Assembly: GCA_040388605.1 (NCBI GenBank)
Contig: JAZKBN010000027.1
Coordinates: 1 to 64,000 of the forward strand
DNA length: 64,000 nt
Reading direction: 5' to 3'
Origin: JAZKBN01 sp040388605
GTDB taxonomy: Bacteria; Bacteroidota; Bacteroidia; Cytophagales; Flexibacteraceae
Shown: positions 36,727 to 45,339 of the stretch, in pieces
Position numbering within the stretch: position 1 is the first letter of the stretch
Layout of the letters: the number at the start of each line of letters is the position of its first letter
The notes under the pieces: generated by a model
Database searches by the model: none
What the model was told of the DNA's origin: nothing
Seen by the model: the letters and a program-made list of their open reading frames with translations, nothing else
Position numbers and translations under genes: made by a program

Positions 36727-37956
36727 ATGAAACTCACAGCCATTGCAATTAAAAATGCCAAACCAAAAGCCAAACCTTACAAGCTCGTTGACGGAGGCGG
36801 GCTGTTTCTACTTATAAGCCCGACCGGAGGCAAGTTGTGGCGTTACAGGTATGCTTATCTCAATAAAGAGAAGGTTCTTGCCATCGGCCAGTTCCCGGAT
36901 ATAAGCCTTGCGGAAGCAAGAGAGCTTCATGCTCAAGCACGCAAGGCCCTTGCTTTAGGTACTGACCCCTGCGGAGCCAAGAAAGAGGCCAAGCGTAAGG
37001 CCATTCTTAACAGCCAAATGACTTTCGAGTCTGTTGCCCGAGAATGGTATGAAAATTTTAAGCATACATGGGTGACCAAGTATTCGTCGCGCATGATGAC
37101 ACGGCTTGAGCAATACGTTTTCCCGAAAATCGGCAGCCGCCCTATTGCCGAGCTTACCGCGCCGGAAATCCTTGCCGTACTGCGCATCGTGGAAGAAAAG
37201 GGCATCTTGGATACGGTAAAGCGGCTTCGGCAGGCCTGCGGTCAGGTCTTTACATACGCTATTGCCACCGGACGGGCCGAACGGAATCCGGTGAATGACT
37301 TGAAAGGTGCACTTAAACCGCCTGTTCAGAAACATCAGGCCTATTTAAAAGAGCATGAGCTGCCCGAGTTTTTAAAAAGACTCGAAGCCTATGACGGTGC
37401 CATGCAAACGCAGTTAGCTTTAAAATTCCTGCTGCTAACTTTTGTCCGTACCGGGGAGCTGCGCGGCGCAGAGTGGAGCGAGGTTGATTTTGAAAAGAGC
37501 GAATGGCGTATTCCTGCCGAGCGGATGAAAACCCGTAATATCCATATAGTACCGCTCTCAACGCAGGCACTTAAAGTTCTGGAGCAACTTCAGCCTATTA
37601 CCGGGCAGTATAAATACATATTCCCGAACCAACACAGGCCGCAGGGCATGATGAGCGAAAATACGGTGTTGTTTGCGCTCTACCGGATGGGCTACCATTC
37701 CAAGGCCACCGGCCACGGCTTCAGGGCAACTGCCTCAACAATTCTCAATGAAAACGGTTTTCCGCCGGATGTTATCGAGCGCCAATTGGCCCACGTTGAA
37801 GGCAATCAGGTGAGGGCAGCTTATAACCATGCCCAGTATTTACCCGAGCGTCGAAAAATGTTACAGTGGTACGGCGATTATTTGGATTCTGTACGGCGTA
37901 AAAGCGTTGAAGGAATTTCAAAAACTATCCCGTCCAAGCAGTCGCGTTCCGAATAA
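36727..37956 (+). CDS. P4-type tyrosine integrase
   Basis: The protein is 409 aa. The N-terminus is the DUF4102 arm-binding domain (LTAIAIKNAKPKAKPYKLVDG, GGKLWRYRYAY). The catalytic domain has FVRTGELRGAEW (Arg), GHGFRATASTIL (HxxR), AHVEGNQVRAAY (His) and a Tyr in AAYNHAQYL. This family integrates into tRNA 3' ends and is mostly found in Proteobacteria. It lies just after the tRNA fragment at 36511. It should mobilise the nested element; I could not find the second att copy. It ends in TAA. Confidence 0.9.
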   Translation: MKLTAIAIKNAKPKAKPYKLVDGGGLFLLISPTGGKLWRYRYAYLNKEKVLAIGQFPDISLAEARELHAQARKALALGTDPCGAKKEAKRKAILNSQMTFESVAREWYENFKHTWVTKYSSRMMTRLEQYVFPKIGSRPIAELTAPEILAVLRIVEEKGILDTVKRLRQACGQVFTYAIATGRAERNPVNDLKGALKPPVQKHQAYLKEHELPEFLKRLEAYDGAMQTQLALKFLLLTFVRTGELRGAEWSEVDFEKSEWRIPAERMKTRNIHIVPLSTQALKVLEQLQPITGQYKYIFPNQHRPQGMMSENTVLFALYRMGYHSKATGHGFRATASTILNENGFPPDVIERQLAHVEGNQVRAAYNHAQYLPERRKMLQWYGDYLDSVRRKSVEGISKTIPSKQSRSE

Positions 37957-37997
37957 AATTCAACGCCAAGCGTCGTTATCTTTATCAGGAGGTTATC

Positions 37998-38156
37998 ATG
38001 CCACTTAAAAAAGGTTCACCCGACAAAACCGTATCGAGCAATATCAGAACTGAAATGCATCACGGCAAGCCACAAAAGCAAGCGGTGGCGATTGCCCTGA
38101 GCAAAGCAGGTCGTTCCAATAAAACCAAAAGCAGAACAGGTACACGAGGTAAGTAA
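37998..38156 (+). CDS. DUF6496-like small basic protein
   Basis: This 52-aa protein (MPLKKGSPDKTVSSNIRTEM...) has the conserved core GKPQKQAVAIALSKAGR known from small proteins of phages and integrative elements (DUF6496). A strong Shine-Dalgarno AGGAGG lies 6 nt upstream of the ATG. The protein is lysine/arginine-rich and may bind nucleic acid. It ends in TAA and is followed by a clear terminator. Confidence 0.75.
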   Translation: MPLKKGSPDKTVSSNIRTEMHHGKPQKQAVAIALSKAGRSNKTKSRTGTRGK

Positions 38157-38183
38157 CCTCATTCTTGTTTTTTAGTCCCAAGG

Positions 38184-38220
38184 CAGCCCTTAACGCAGAC
38201 AAGCGTTAAGGGCTGTTTGA
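38184..38220 (+). terminator. Rho-independent terminator
   Basis: CAGCCCTTAACGC/GCGTTAAGGGCTG is a perfect 13-bp stem with a 6-nt loop followed by a T-rich tail, 28 nt after the small-protein stop. Confidence 0.85.
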
Positions 38221-38296
38221 TTTTTCTGTATCCGCACTCTTTACCCGGCATCAGAAAAATGCTGAAATGGATGAACAACCATAGAGGGTATTGAGA

Positions 38297-38869
38297 ATGA
38301 GGCAGGTAAAGACAGAACAAAATACAAAGGCCACAGAAACGAACGAGCTGTATTCCTATTGGGCAAAAATGGCAGCGTGGAAAATGGAAGAAGCGGTGGC
38401 GCTGTGTTTTGGAAATGATCCGCGAGCAGCGGGTTTTTCAAATACGCCATCCTATAAAGANNNNNNNNNNATTCATACGCTGCAACTCCCAAACCCCGTT
38501 AGCCCGACTATTTTTTTAACATGGGCCAAACGGTATGATATTTTTTGCCCTCCGGAATTGGTAGAGCAGGTAGTAAAATATCACGGGCCGGATTCTAAGG
38601 ACCGAATCATAGCCCAAAAAGACCAAGAGATTTTGCAACTAAAGGACGAACTTAAATCCAAGCCTGCACACCAGAAGGAGACGGACAGTTTGTTCAAAAT
38701 GCTCTTAGGCATGATATGCCTCGCCTATTCAGGCGAAACGCTTTTGAACGACGAGATTAAAGCGCCTGAAGTTGCGCGGCGCTTTAAAAGAATAGGTATA
38801 AGCATGGACGACGGCACCGTAAGAAAATACCTGAAGAGCGCCAAGCAATACCTGCTTGAAAATTATTAG
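38297..38869 (+). CDS. Hypothetical protein (contains assembly gap)
   Basis: The protein is about 190 aa from the ATG at 38297. Ten Ns at 38461-38470 fall in the coding region; the frame is the same on both sides. The N-terminus (YSYWAKMAAWKMEEAVALCFG) and a coiled-coil middle followed by a helical C-terminus resemble small accessory proteins found next to relaxases. No family is assigned. It ends in TAG. Confidence 0.55.
   Translation: MRQVKTEQNTKATETNELYSYWAKMAAWKMEEAVALCFGNDPRAAGFSNTPSYKXXXXIHTLQLPNPVSPTIFLTWAKRYDIFCPPELVEQVVKYHGPDSKDRIIAQKDQEILQLKDELKSKPAHQKETDSLFKMLLGMICLAYSGETLLNDEIKAPEVARRFKRIGISMDDGTVRKYLKSAKQYLLENY
38461..38470. other. Assembly gap (10 N)
   Basis: Ten unresolved bases within a coding frame; probably a scaffold join of nominal length. 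Confidence 1.
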
Positions 38870-38964
38870 CCAAAACTGAATTCGCGCCGAGCAAAAAGCT
38901 GTTCGGCAATGGCTCCGATAAAGTCCTGTAAACTCCTTGTATGTTCAAACAACAAGGAGGAATC

Positions 38965-39174
38965 ATGAACGATTTAAACCGGTTTCCGGAAACGGGCTTT
39001 GTCCGTCTGGATGCAATCTTAAAAGTAATCCCGGTAGGCCGCTCCACATGGTGGGCAGGAATTAAGACCGGCCGTTTCCCTAAACCTGTAAAGCTTGGGG
39101 GTAGGGTGACAGCTTGGAAGGCGGAAGATATTCGGGCCTTTATGAACAGCCTTTCCGAACCATGCACGGTTTAG
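38965..39174 (+). CDS. AlpA-family DNA-binding protein
   Basis: The protein is 69 aa from the ATG at 38965, chosen because AAGGAGG lies just upstream. The sequence FVRLDAILKVIPVGRSTWWAGIKTGRFPKP is the AlpA/excisionase winged helix (x-G-R-S-x-x-W). In P4-type elements such proteins activate integrase or serve as excisionase. It ends in TAG, upstream of the relaxase gene. Confidence 0.85.
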   Translation: MNDLNRFPETGFVRLDAILKVIPVGRSTWWAGIKTGRFPKPVKLGGRVTAWKAEDIRAFMNSLSEPCTV

Positions 39175-39291
39175 AGAAATGTTTCACATGAAATACGATA
39201 CTACCGAGGTTCGCAAAAATAAAGCGCCTGAAAAAAATATAACTCATTTACAAAGTACGCATCAACACCTCTTGCTTACAGAGCAAGAGCC

Positions 39292-42072
39292 ATGATTCGT
39301 ATCACTGTAACAAAAAGCGCCAAGCAAGCGAAGAGCTATTTCAGCAATGAGCTTTCAAAAGGTGATTACTATCTTGAAAATGAAAAGTGCATCGGAACGT
39401 GGGGCGGGAAAGGCGCGGAGCTCCTGAACCTTTCCGGCGGTATTGCCGGGAAGGATTTTTACCGCCTCTGTGATAACATGCACCCGACCGAGGATAAGAG
39501 CCTGACCGCTAAAACGGTGGATAACCGCAGGGTGTTTTATGACTGCACTTTTTCGTGCCCCAAGTCGGTATCGATTTTATACGGCATCACGCAGGATGAA
39601 AAAATACTGGAGGCTTTCAACAGCGCGGTAAAATCTACTCTTGCTGAAATGGAAGAAGCCATGCAGGTGCGCGTAAGAACCAAGGGCCGGGACGAAGACA
39701 GGACAACGGGCAATATGCTCTATGGAATGTTCAACCATTTTACCGCCCGGCCCGAAAACGGAAAATCCGATATTCACGTTCATTGCCACGTTACTGTTTT
39801 TAACGCCTCTTATGATGAGGTGGAAAGCAAGTGGAAAGCCTCGCAGTTTAACCAAATCAAAACCGATTCTCCATACTATCAAGCCGCTTTCCTGAACCGC
39901 TTGGCCTGTAATGTGAAGGATTTAGGTTTCGGCATTGATACCAGGCACACAGGCCAGTTCGAGATTGCAGGCATTCCGAAAGAGCTGATTCAAAAGTTCT
40001 CGCAAAGAACCGCTGCCATCGAGCAGAAAGCCAAGGACTTAGGCATTNNNNNNNNNNGGAAGCTTAAAGAAGAAAGCTTTGACAAGCTGCAACAGGAATG
40101 GTTCGGCCGGTTATCCGCCGATGATAAACGCGCCTTAAACACCCTCGATAACTTCAGCCACCATAAGAACGACACCGATATACACAAGTCCTTTGATTTT
40201 GCCATCGGGCATTCCTTCGAGCGGCTATCCGTATTGCCGGAAAAACGCTTTTGGGAAACTATACTCAAGCACGGTGTTGGTGCCTTGTCGGTGGAGGAAG
40301 TAAAAAAATATAGGCATGAAAAATTGCTGTATGCCCAAACCGAAAGAGGCCGGGCCGTCAGCACCAAGGAAGTGCTGATGGAAGAGCAGAAAATGTTCGG
40401 CATCGCAAGAGAGGGCAAAGGCTCATGCCTTGCCCTGAATGCATCGGAGGGGTACAAACCCAAAAACAACATACTCAATGACCGGCAGCAAAAGGCAGTC
40501 GATTACCTGCTCGAATCCAACGACCGGGTAATGGTTTTGTCCGGCGGTGCCGGCGTGGGCAAGTCCACCCTGTTAAGTGAACTTGAAAAAGGCATTAACA
40601 GCAACGGGCGGGAGGTTTTGGCCTTAGCGCCCTCGTCAGGCGCAAGGGAGGTTTTAGAGAAGGAAGGCTTTGCCGCCAAAACGCTGCAAAAATTCTTATT
40701 AGACAAAGAGCTTCAGGAAAAGCAAAAAGGCCAAGTGGTGGTACTCGACGAGGCCGGCCTTGTCGGCACAAAGCAAATGAAGCAGCTATTCGAGATGGCC
40801 GACAAAAACGATTTCCGGCTTGTATTAAGCGGTGATGAGTTTCAGCACCATTCCGTTGAGCACGGCGATGCTTTCAGGCTATTGATTCAGCAAAACATAT
40901 TGCCTTCATTCCGGGTGCAGGAAGTTGTTCGGCAGAAGGGCGATTACAAAAAGGCGATGGAATGCTTATCGACAAACAGGCTCGATGCAGGCTTTGAAAT
41001 TCTGGACAGCCTTGGTTGGGTTCAGGAATGTAAGCCCAAGAAAATATTCTCGGCAATAGCCGATGAGTATGTGAAACAAACCGAAAGCCCAGATGCCCAA
41101 GTGTTGGTGGTGGCACCCACCCACAAAGAGGGGCATGAAATTACGGCGCATATACGCGCCAAGCTCAAAGTGCTGGAGCGCTTGGATGCGACAACGGCCA
41201 AAAACTATGAAAGCGTTTTTGCCCTCAACCTGACCGGCGAAGAAAAGAAAGAATCCCGCAGCTATGAACCCGGCCAGCAGGTTATTTTCCATAAGGCCGA
41301 AAAAGGCTTTAATAAAGGAAAGGCTTACCAAGTGGAGGAATGCTCGCAGCAAGGTATTTTTCTTATGTCAGCAGCAGGCAAGCGGCAACAACTGCCCTTG
41401 CAGCTTGAAAACTCCTTTGGGGTATTCAGGCCGCAAAAAACAGAGGTTTGCACGGGCGATAAAATCAGGATTAACGCCAACGGCAAAACCAACGAGGGCC
41501 ACCGCCTGATTAACGGTGCCGAGTATTCCGTAAAAGGGTTCGATAAGGCAGGCCAACCCGTTCTCAATAACGGCTGGATTGTGCCGGCAGATTTTAAGCA
41601 ATGGGGCTTAGGTTATGTCGGCACCTCGCACGGGCAACAGGGCAAAACGGTTGATTCGGTTTTGGTCTTGCAGGATGCGGCAGGCATGGTCAGCAAGGAA
41701 GGGTTTTATGTGGCATCAAGCCGCGCCCGGAAGCAGGCCAAGATATTTACCACCGATAAGGAAGAGCTGATGCAGGCGGTGAAAAAATCGTCCTCCCGCT
41801 TATCGGCCACCGAGCTTGCATTCCGGGCGGAAAAGCAGCAGCAGCGTATAGTTGCTCGTACCAAATTCATGCAGTTCGTTCACCGGGTAAAGGCTTCTCT
41901 CCGGGGACTGGGCAACTTGGGGGCTGCCCCTCCGAGAAGCCAAGGAAAGTCTCCGCAGCTCGACCATCTCCAACACGTCCTGAACCGGCCCGTGTACCTA
42001 CCGCAGCGTGTATTCAGTATGAAAGACAGGAGGATTCAGGGCTATGAACCCGCTCACAGCAAAGACTATTAG
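39292..42072 (+). CDS. MobF-type conjugative relaxase/helicase
   Basis: The protein is about 926 aa. The relaxase domain (residues about 1-300) has tandem Tyr near the N-terminus (KGDYYLENEK), FSCPKSVSIL, and the three-His metal site HVHCHVTVFN. The C-terminal TraA/RecD2-type helicase has Walker A LSGGAGVGKSTLL near 415, Walker B VVVLDEAGLVG near 485 and VGTSHGQQGKTVDSV near 780. It nicks oriT, remains covalently bound and leads the strand into the recipient. A 10-N gap (40048-40057) lies between the two domains with frame kept. It ends in TAG, overlapping the next gene by 29 bp. Confidence 0.9.
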   Translation: MIRITVTKSAKQAKSYFSNELSKGDYYLENEKCIGTWGGKGAELLNLSGGIAGKDFYRLCDNMHPTEDKSLTAKTVDNRRVFYDCTFSCPKSVSILYGITQDEKILEAFNSAVKSTLAEMEEAMQVRVRTKGRDEDRTTGNMLYGMFNHFTARPENGKSDIHVHCHVTVFNASYDEVESKWKASQFNQIKTDSPYYQAAFLNRLACNVKDLGFGIDTRHTGQFEIAGIPKELIQKFSQRTAAIEQKAKDLGIXXXXKLKEESFDKLQQEWFGRLSADDKRALNTLDNFSHHKNDTDIHKSFDFAIGHSFERLSVLPEKRFWETILKHGVGALSVEEVKKYRHEKLLYAQTERGRAVSTKEVLMEEQKMFGIAREGKGSCLALNASEGYKPKNNILNDRQQKAVDYLLESNDRVMVLSGGAGVGKSTLLSELEKGINSNGREVLALAPSSGAREVLEKEGFAAKTLQKFLLDKELQEKQKGQVVVLDEAGLVGTKQMKQLFEMADKNDFRLVLSGDEFQHHSVEHGDAFRLLIQQNILPSFRVQEVVRQKGDYKKAMECLSTNRLDAGFEILDSLGWVQECKPKKIFSAIADEYVKQTESPDAQVLVVAPTHKEGHEITAHIRAKLKVLERLDATTAKNYESVFALNLTGEEKKESRSYEPGQQVIFHKAEKGFNKGKAYQVEECSQQGIFLMSAAGKRQQLPLQLENSFGVFRPQKTEVCTGDKIRINANGKTNEGHRLINGAEYSVKGFDKAGQPVLNNGWIVPADFKQWGLGYVGTSHGQQGKTVDSVLVLQDAAGMVSKEGFYVASSRARKQAKIFTTDKEELMQAVKKSSSRLSATELAFRAEKQQQRIVARTKFMQFVHRVKASLRGLGNLGAAPPRSQGKSPQLDHLQHVLNRPVYLPQRVFSMKDRRIQGYEPAHSKDY
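40048..40057. other. Assembly gap (10 N)
   Basis: Ten unresolved bases inside the relaxase gene. Confidence 1.
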
Positions 42073-42457
42073 TAAAATGGAGACATCACGCTTTATCTCG
42101 AAAAACCCGCTCTCAAAGGCCCCGACAGTACCGAAGGAAGAGAATAAGTCTCTCTTCCTTGAGCTTCTGCCGGAAGGCTTTGCCGGCGAAATGCTGTCCT
42201 TGGAACTCAGGGACGGGTCGCTCTTTGGTTTTCCGTATGCCCTATTGAGCAAGATTCACCTAAGCAGGGGAAACCAACTGACCCTGATGTTCAGCGAAGA
42301 CAAGGCGGTTATTGCCGGCATAGAGCTGAAGGAACTTTACCAATACCTGATTAAACACCGGGTAACTGTTTTAAGGGAAATAGATACGCGCGGCTTCGAT
42401 TTGCAGAATGGGAAGCTATCCGTGTCAGCCATCACCGTTGAAAAAAGAGAGGGGTAA
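42044..42457 (+). CDS. Hypothetical protein overlapping the relaxase end
   Basis: The protein is 137 aa. It starts inside the end of the relaxase gene, so it is translationally coupled. The core (LLPEGFAGEMLSLELRDGSLFGFPYALLSKI) is beta-rich. It resembles small accessory proteins encoded behind MobF relaxases, but no name applies. It ends in TAA and is followed by a strong terminator. Confidence 0.55.
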   Translation: MNPLTAKTISKMETSRFISKNPLSKAPTVPKEENKSLFLELLPEGFAGEMLSLELRDGSLFGFPYALLSKIHLSRGNQLTLMFSEDKAVIAGIELKELYQYLIKHRVTVLREIDTRGFDLQNGKLSVSAITVEKREG

Positions 42458-42487
42458 AGGCCGGCAGTTTCAGCATGTTTTTTCCGT

Positions 42488-42519
42488 AGCCGATAATTTT
42501 TTATCGGCTGTTTTTTTTT
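42488..42519 (+). terminator. Rho-independent terminator
   Basis: AGCCGATAA/TTATCGGCT, with a 4-nt loop and a following run of ten Ts, ends the relaxase operon. Confidence 0.9.
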
Positions 42520-42830
42520 TCCTGAAACCAACTACTGTTTCGGGAGGCTACACAAAAGAGAACGCTTTTTTGGTCGGAGGGCAAGGCTTAAGTATAGGGC
42601 AGGCGAAAGCCGTTTTATTTCTTAAAACAGCTTTCAGGCATCTCCCCTTTGCAGAATCTGCAAAGGACAAAAGGCAGGTAAAGGACAGCCAAGTAAGTTC
42701 TGAATCTGCATTGCAGGCAGATTCAGCCGCCCAAAACAGCTTGACTTATGGAATTTATTCATTTATCTTTGAAGTCAAGATAAACCATAATTAGTATAGT
42801 TTATCGCCTCCCTTAAAGTAAGAGATAAAA

Positions 42831-43631
42831 ATGGCAAGCGGAACCTATTATTCCAAAAATATGAACCAAGCGCAGCTTGGTTTGCTCATGGCCTTGAAGG
42901 AATACGAGCTCGATATTTTCACCTTGGAAGAGGTAAAGGCGCTTTTTAAAACCGGGTTCGAGAAGCTATCAGGCCTGATAGAAAACCTTGTCCATAAGGG
43001 TTTGCTTGCCCGAATCGAGCGAGGAAAATATTGCAGAACCGCCTTCAGGGATGAGAATGTAATCGGCACCAAGCTTATAGCGGACGGGGCCGTAGCGTAC
43101 TGGTCGGCTTTAAACCTGCACGGGTTTACGGACCAATTCCCAAACAAGATATTTATTCAAAGCCCGCATAAGAAAGCCGGGAAATCGGTTTTTAAAGTGG
43201 CTTATAAATTCGTTACGCTTGAGCAGTCTAAAATTGCCGGCATTATAACGGCAGGTCAGGGCAATCATGCCTTTCACATGACTGATAAGGAAAAGACCAT
43301 TGTCGATTGCTTTGACCGCCCGGAATATTCCGGCGGGTACGAAGAGTTGATTACCGCGTTTACACATGAGCCTTTGGACACTCTAAAACTTATAGAGTAT
43401 GCCGGGCGCTTGGATAATAAGGCTGTTATAAAACGTATGGGCTATCTGGCCGAGCTTACGCAAATGGCCGGGGCAGAAAAGTTTATCAGTTTTGCCCGTA
43501 GTCAGGTTAATGATACGTTTACGCTTATTGACCCCTTCGGGGAAAACAGCGGCGAGTTTATAATGGACTGGAAACTAAGGCTCAACATCCCTAAAGAAAA
43601 CCTGCTGCGAATCGGGGGCAAAGACGAATGA
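42831..43631 (+). CDS. AbiEi-like antitoxin, first AbiE system
   Basis: The protein is 266 aa. An N-terminal winged-helix (LMALKEYELDIFTLEEVKALF, then a wing KGLLARIERGKYCR, about residues 13-66) is followed by a domain typical of type IV AbiEi antitoxins (GAVAYWSALNLHGFTDQ). It should repress its own operon and neutralise a nucleotidyltransferase toxin. Only a 26-aa remnant of a partner follows, overlapping by 4 bp (ATGA), so this system appears broken. It ends in TGA. Confidence 0.7.
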   Translation: MASGTYYSKNMNQAQLGLLMALKEYELDIFTLEEVKALFKTGFEKLSGLIENLVHKGLLARIERGKYCRTAFRDENVIGTKLIADGAVAYWSALNLHGFTDQFPNKIFIQSPHKKAGKSVFKVAYKFVTLEQSKIAGIITAGQGNHAFHMTDKEKTIVDCFDRPEYSGGYEELITAFTHEPLDTLKLIEYAGRLDNKAVIKRMGYLAELTQMAGAEKFISFARSQVNDTFTLIDPFGENSGEFIMDWKLRLNIPKENLLRIGGKDE

Positions 43632-43708
43632 TTGCACAAAGAGACATTATTAAAATAGCCGAAAGCCAAGGCGTTCCGAAAAGCACTATCGACAAGGATT
43701 GGGCATAA
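43628..43708 (+). pseudogene. Truncated start of AbiEii-like toxin
   Basis: This 26-codon ORF starts in the ATGA overlap with the antitoxin (MIAQRDIIKIAESQGVPKST) and stops at TAA soon after. The opening resembles the start of AbiEii nucleotidyltransferases, so it is probably what remains of a deleted toxin gene. Confidence 0.55.
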
Positions 43709-43747
43709 GCATGCTTTTCTGCCGAGCCAAGCGGGTCTTGGGTCAAC

Positions 43748-44242
43748 TTACCATTTTCCTTTATCTTTCAAATACTCCATTCCGTTAAATGCTGCAATCT
43801 TTGCTTTCACGAAAGTATCGAATTCTTTTTTGCCGAATGTATCCCCGATTTTCACTTTGAATTTTTTTGTCTGTATGTTTTTGTATATTACTAAGTGATG
43901 CCCATCTATATTCAAATAATGATTTCCATTTTTGCTCGGTTTCCAGTGTTTTTTAACCCAATTTACCCTCCTGTTTGCCCGGTTTCTTAGTTCCGTTTCT
44001 CGCCTTTTAGGATTATAATAATCGTTGGTCATCTTTTCCGCACAAGTACACCCGACCCTGAATTCTCCGTCAACTTCTGTGTGTTCCATGATATGGACGT
44101 AGCGTATCTTCTCGTTACCGCACATCATGCAGGTTTCATAATCTGTTTCCGATTCCGGCTGACCATCTTCACGAACGTCAATGACACCTGCCAAAGTCCA
44201 GCCTTTGTGCGGAATCCCTTGTTGTCTCCAATGGTTCGCCAT
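43748..44242 (-). CDS. Hypothetical zinc-ribbon protein
   Basis: The protein is 164 aa. CMMCGN (about 38-43) and a later CTC pair (VGCTCAEKM) could bind zinc together with nearby His residues. The C-terminal half is basic with WVKKHWKPSKNGNHYLNI. The family is unrecognised. It is on the opposite strand between the two AbiE systems and ends in TAA. Confidence 0.5.
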   Translation of the reverse strand: MANHWRQQGIPHKGWTLAGVIDVREDGQPESETDYETCMMCGNEKIRYVHIMEHTEVDGEFRVGCTCAEKMTNDYYNPKRRETELRNRANRRVNWVKKHWKPSKNGNHYLNIDGHHLVIYKNIQTKKFKVKIGDTFGKKEFDTFVKAKIAAFNGMEYLKDKGKW

Positions 44243-44455
44243 TAGTGTCTCGTCAACTATTATTGGAATGAATTAAAGCCGGATGCAACTATAGTAAAAG
44301 TATACATTTCATTGAGTTATTTCAACTATTCAGTTTACTTTTATATAAGGGTATTTTTACGGCAGCAGCAATATATTGAGAAGTGGGTTTTATGGATAAT
44401 ACTATTTGCCCGGATTTGCCCTCCGCTTATAGCAGAAAACCACTTGAGTAAACAT

Positions 44456-44490
44456 CCGCAATAATTAACAAAATATGTTAATTATTGCGG
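44456..44490. promoter_or_regulatory. AbiEi operator (15-bp perfect inverted repeat)
   Basis: CCGCAATAATTAACA and TGTTAATTATTGCGG flank a 5-nt centre. The repeat ends 6 bp before the -7 box at 44497. AbiEi antitoxins autoregulate by binding inverted repeats at their promoter, so this is the likely operator. Confidence 0.7.
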
Positions 44491-44496
44491 ACTCCT

Positions 44497-44504
44497 TATC
44501 TTTG
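44497..44504 (+). promoter_or_regulatory. Bacteroidota-type -7 box (TATCTTTG)
   Basis: It matches the TAnnTTTG consensus, lies 34 nt upstream of the AbiEi ATG at 44539 and is overlapped on its 5' side by the inverted repeat. Confidence 0.6.
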
Positions 44505-44538
44505 TGATAATCTTAAAATTACGAGGAGAAATACAGGC

Positions 44539-45339
44539 ATGGAATCGCTGGAAGATTGGGTTTACCACAGCATAGGGAAAGGAAGACACGCTTTCAGTTT
44601 CGAGGAAGTAAGGGCGCTGTATTCCGACCTGCCCGACGAAGTGCTGAAAGTCTACCTGAACCGACTGGCAAAGAAACAACGTATTCTTTCCCTCCACAGG
44701 GGATATTACCTGATTGTCCTGCCCCAATACCAATCGATGGGCATACTCCCGGTAAGCCTGTTCATAGACGGCCTGATGAAATACCTGAACCGACCTTATT
44801 ATGTCGGCCTGTTGAGTGCCGCCGCATTGCACGGAGCGGCGCACCAACAACCGCAGGAGTTTTTCGTTGTCACAACCAAACCTTCAATGCGCCCTATTCG
44901 GAAGAAGGGTATTCAGGTTAATTTTGTCAGCAAGGCAGAAATACCCAATATGTTTTTGGAGGAGAAAAAAACCCAAACAGGTTATCTTAAGGTTTCATCA
45001 CCCATTCTGACCGCCATAGACTTATTGGACTTTGCGGACCAAGTCGGTTTTCTCAACCGTGTATGCACTGTATTGGACGAACTAGCGGAAACCATAAAAC
45101 CCTCCGATTTTAACAGGAAGCTCCTGAAAATTTGTAATACCAGCACCCTGCAAAGACTGGGGTATATTTTTGAGCATATTATCGATGAAAAAAATTTGGC
45201 GGATGCCGTTTATAATTTGCTTTCAAAAACCTCTTTGCCTTTGTACAGGGTAAAGCTCGACAGCAAAGGTAAAATACGGGCTTGCCCATTGGATAAAAAA
45301 TGGAATATTTATATTAACGCGCAAATCGAGACGGACTGA
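44539..45339 (+). CDS. AbiEi-family antitoxin, second AbiE system
   Basis: The protein is 266 aa from the ATG at 44539, chosen because GAGGAGA lies upstream. The N-terminal wHTH reads AFSFEEVRALYSDLP...RLAKKQRILSLHRGYYLI. The C-terminal AbiEi domain reads YYVGLLSAAALHGAAHQQPQEFFVVTTK. It represses its operon via the inverted repeat at 44456 and counteracts the toxin encoded immediately downstream. It ends in TGA directly abutting, and in frame with, the toxin ATG. Confidence 0.85.
   Translation: MESLEDWVYHSIGKGRHAFSFEEVRALYSDLPDEVLKVYLNRLAKKQRILSLHRGYYLIVLPQYQSMGILPVSLFIDGLMKYLNRPYYVGLLSAAALHGAAHQQPQEFFVVTTKPSMRPIRKKGIQVNFVSKAEIPNMFLEEKKTQTGYLKVSSPILTAIDLLDFADQVGFLNRVCTVLDELAETIKPSDFNRKLLKICNTSTLQRLGYIFEHIIDEKNLADAVYNLLSKTSLPLYRVKLDSKGKIRACPLDKKWNIYINAQIETD

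Noticed and set aside
42408..42794. 128-codon ORF after the relaxase operon
   Set aside because: It runs through a strong terminator hairpin and T-run and has low-complexity composition, so it is not a credible gene.
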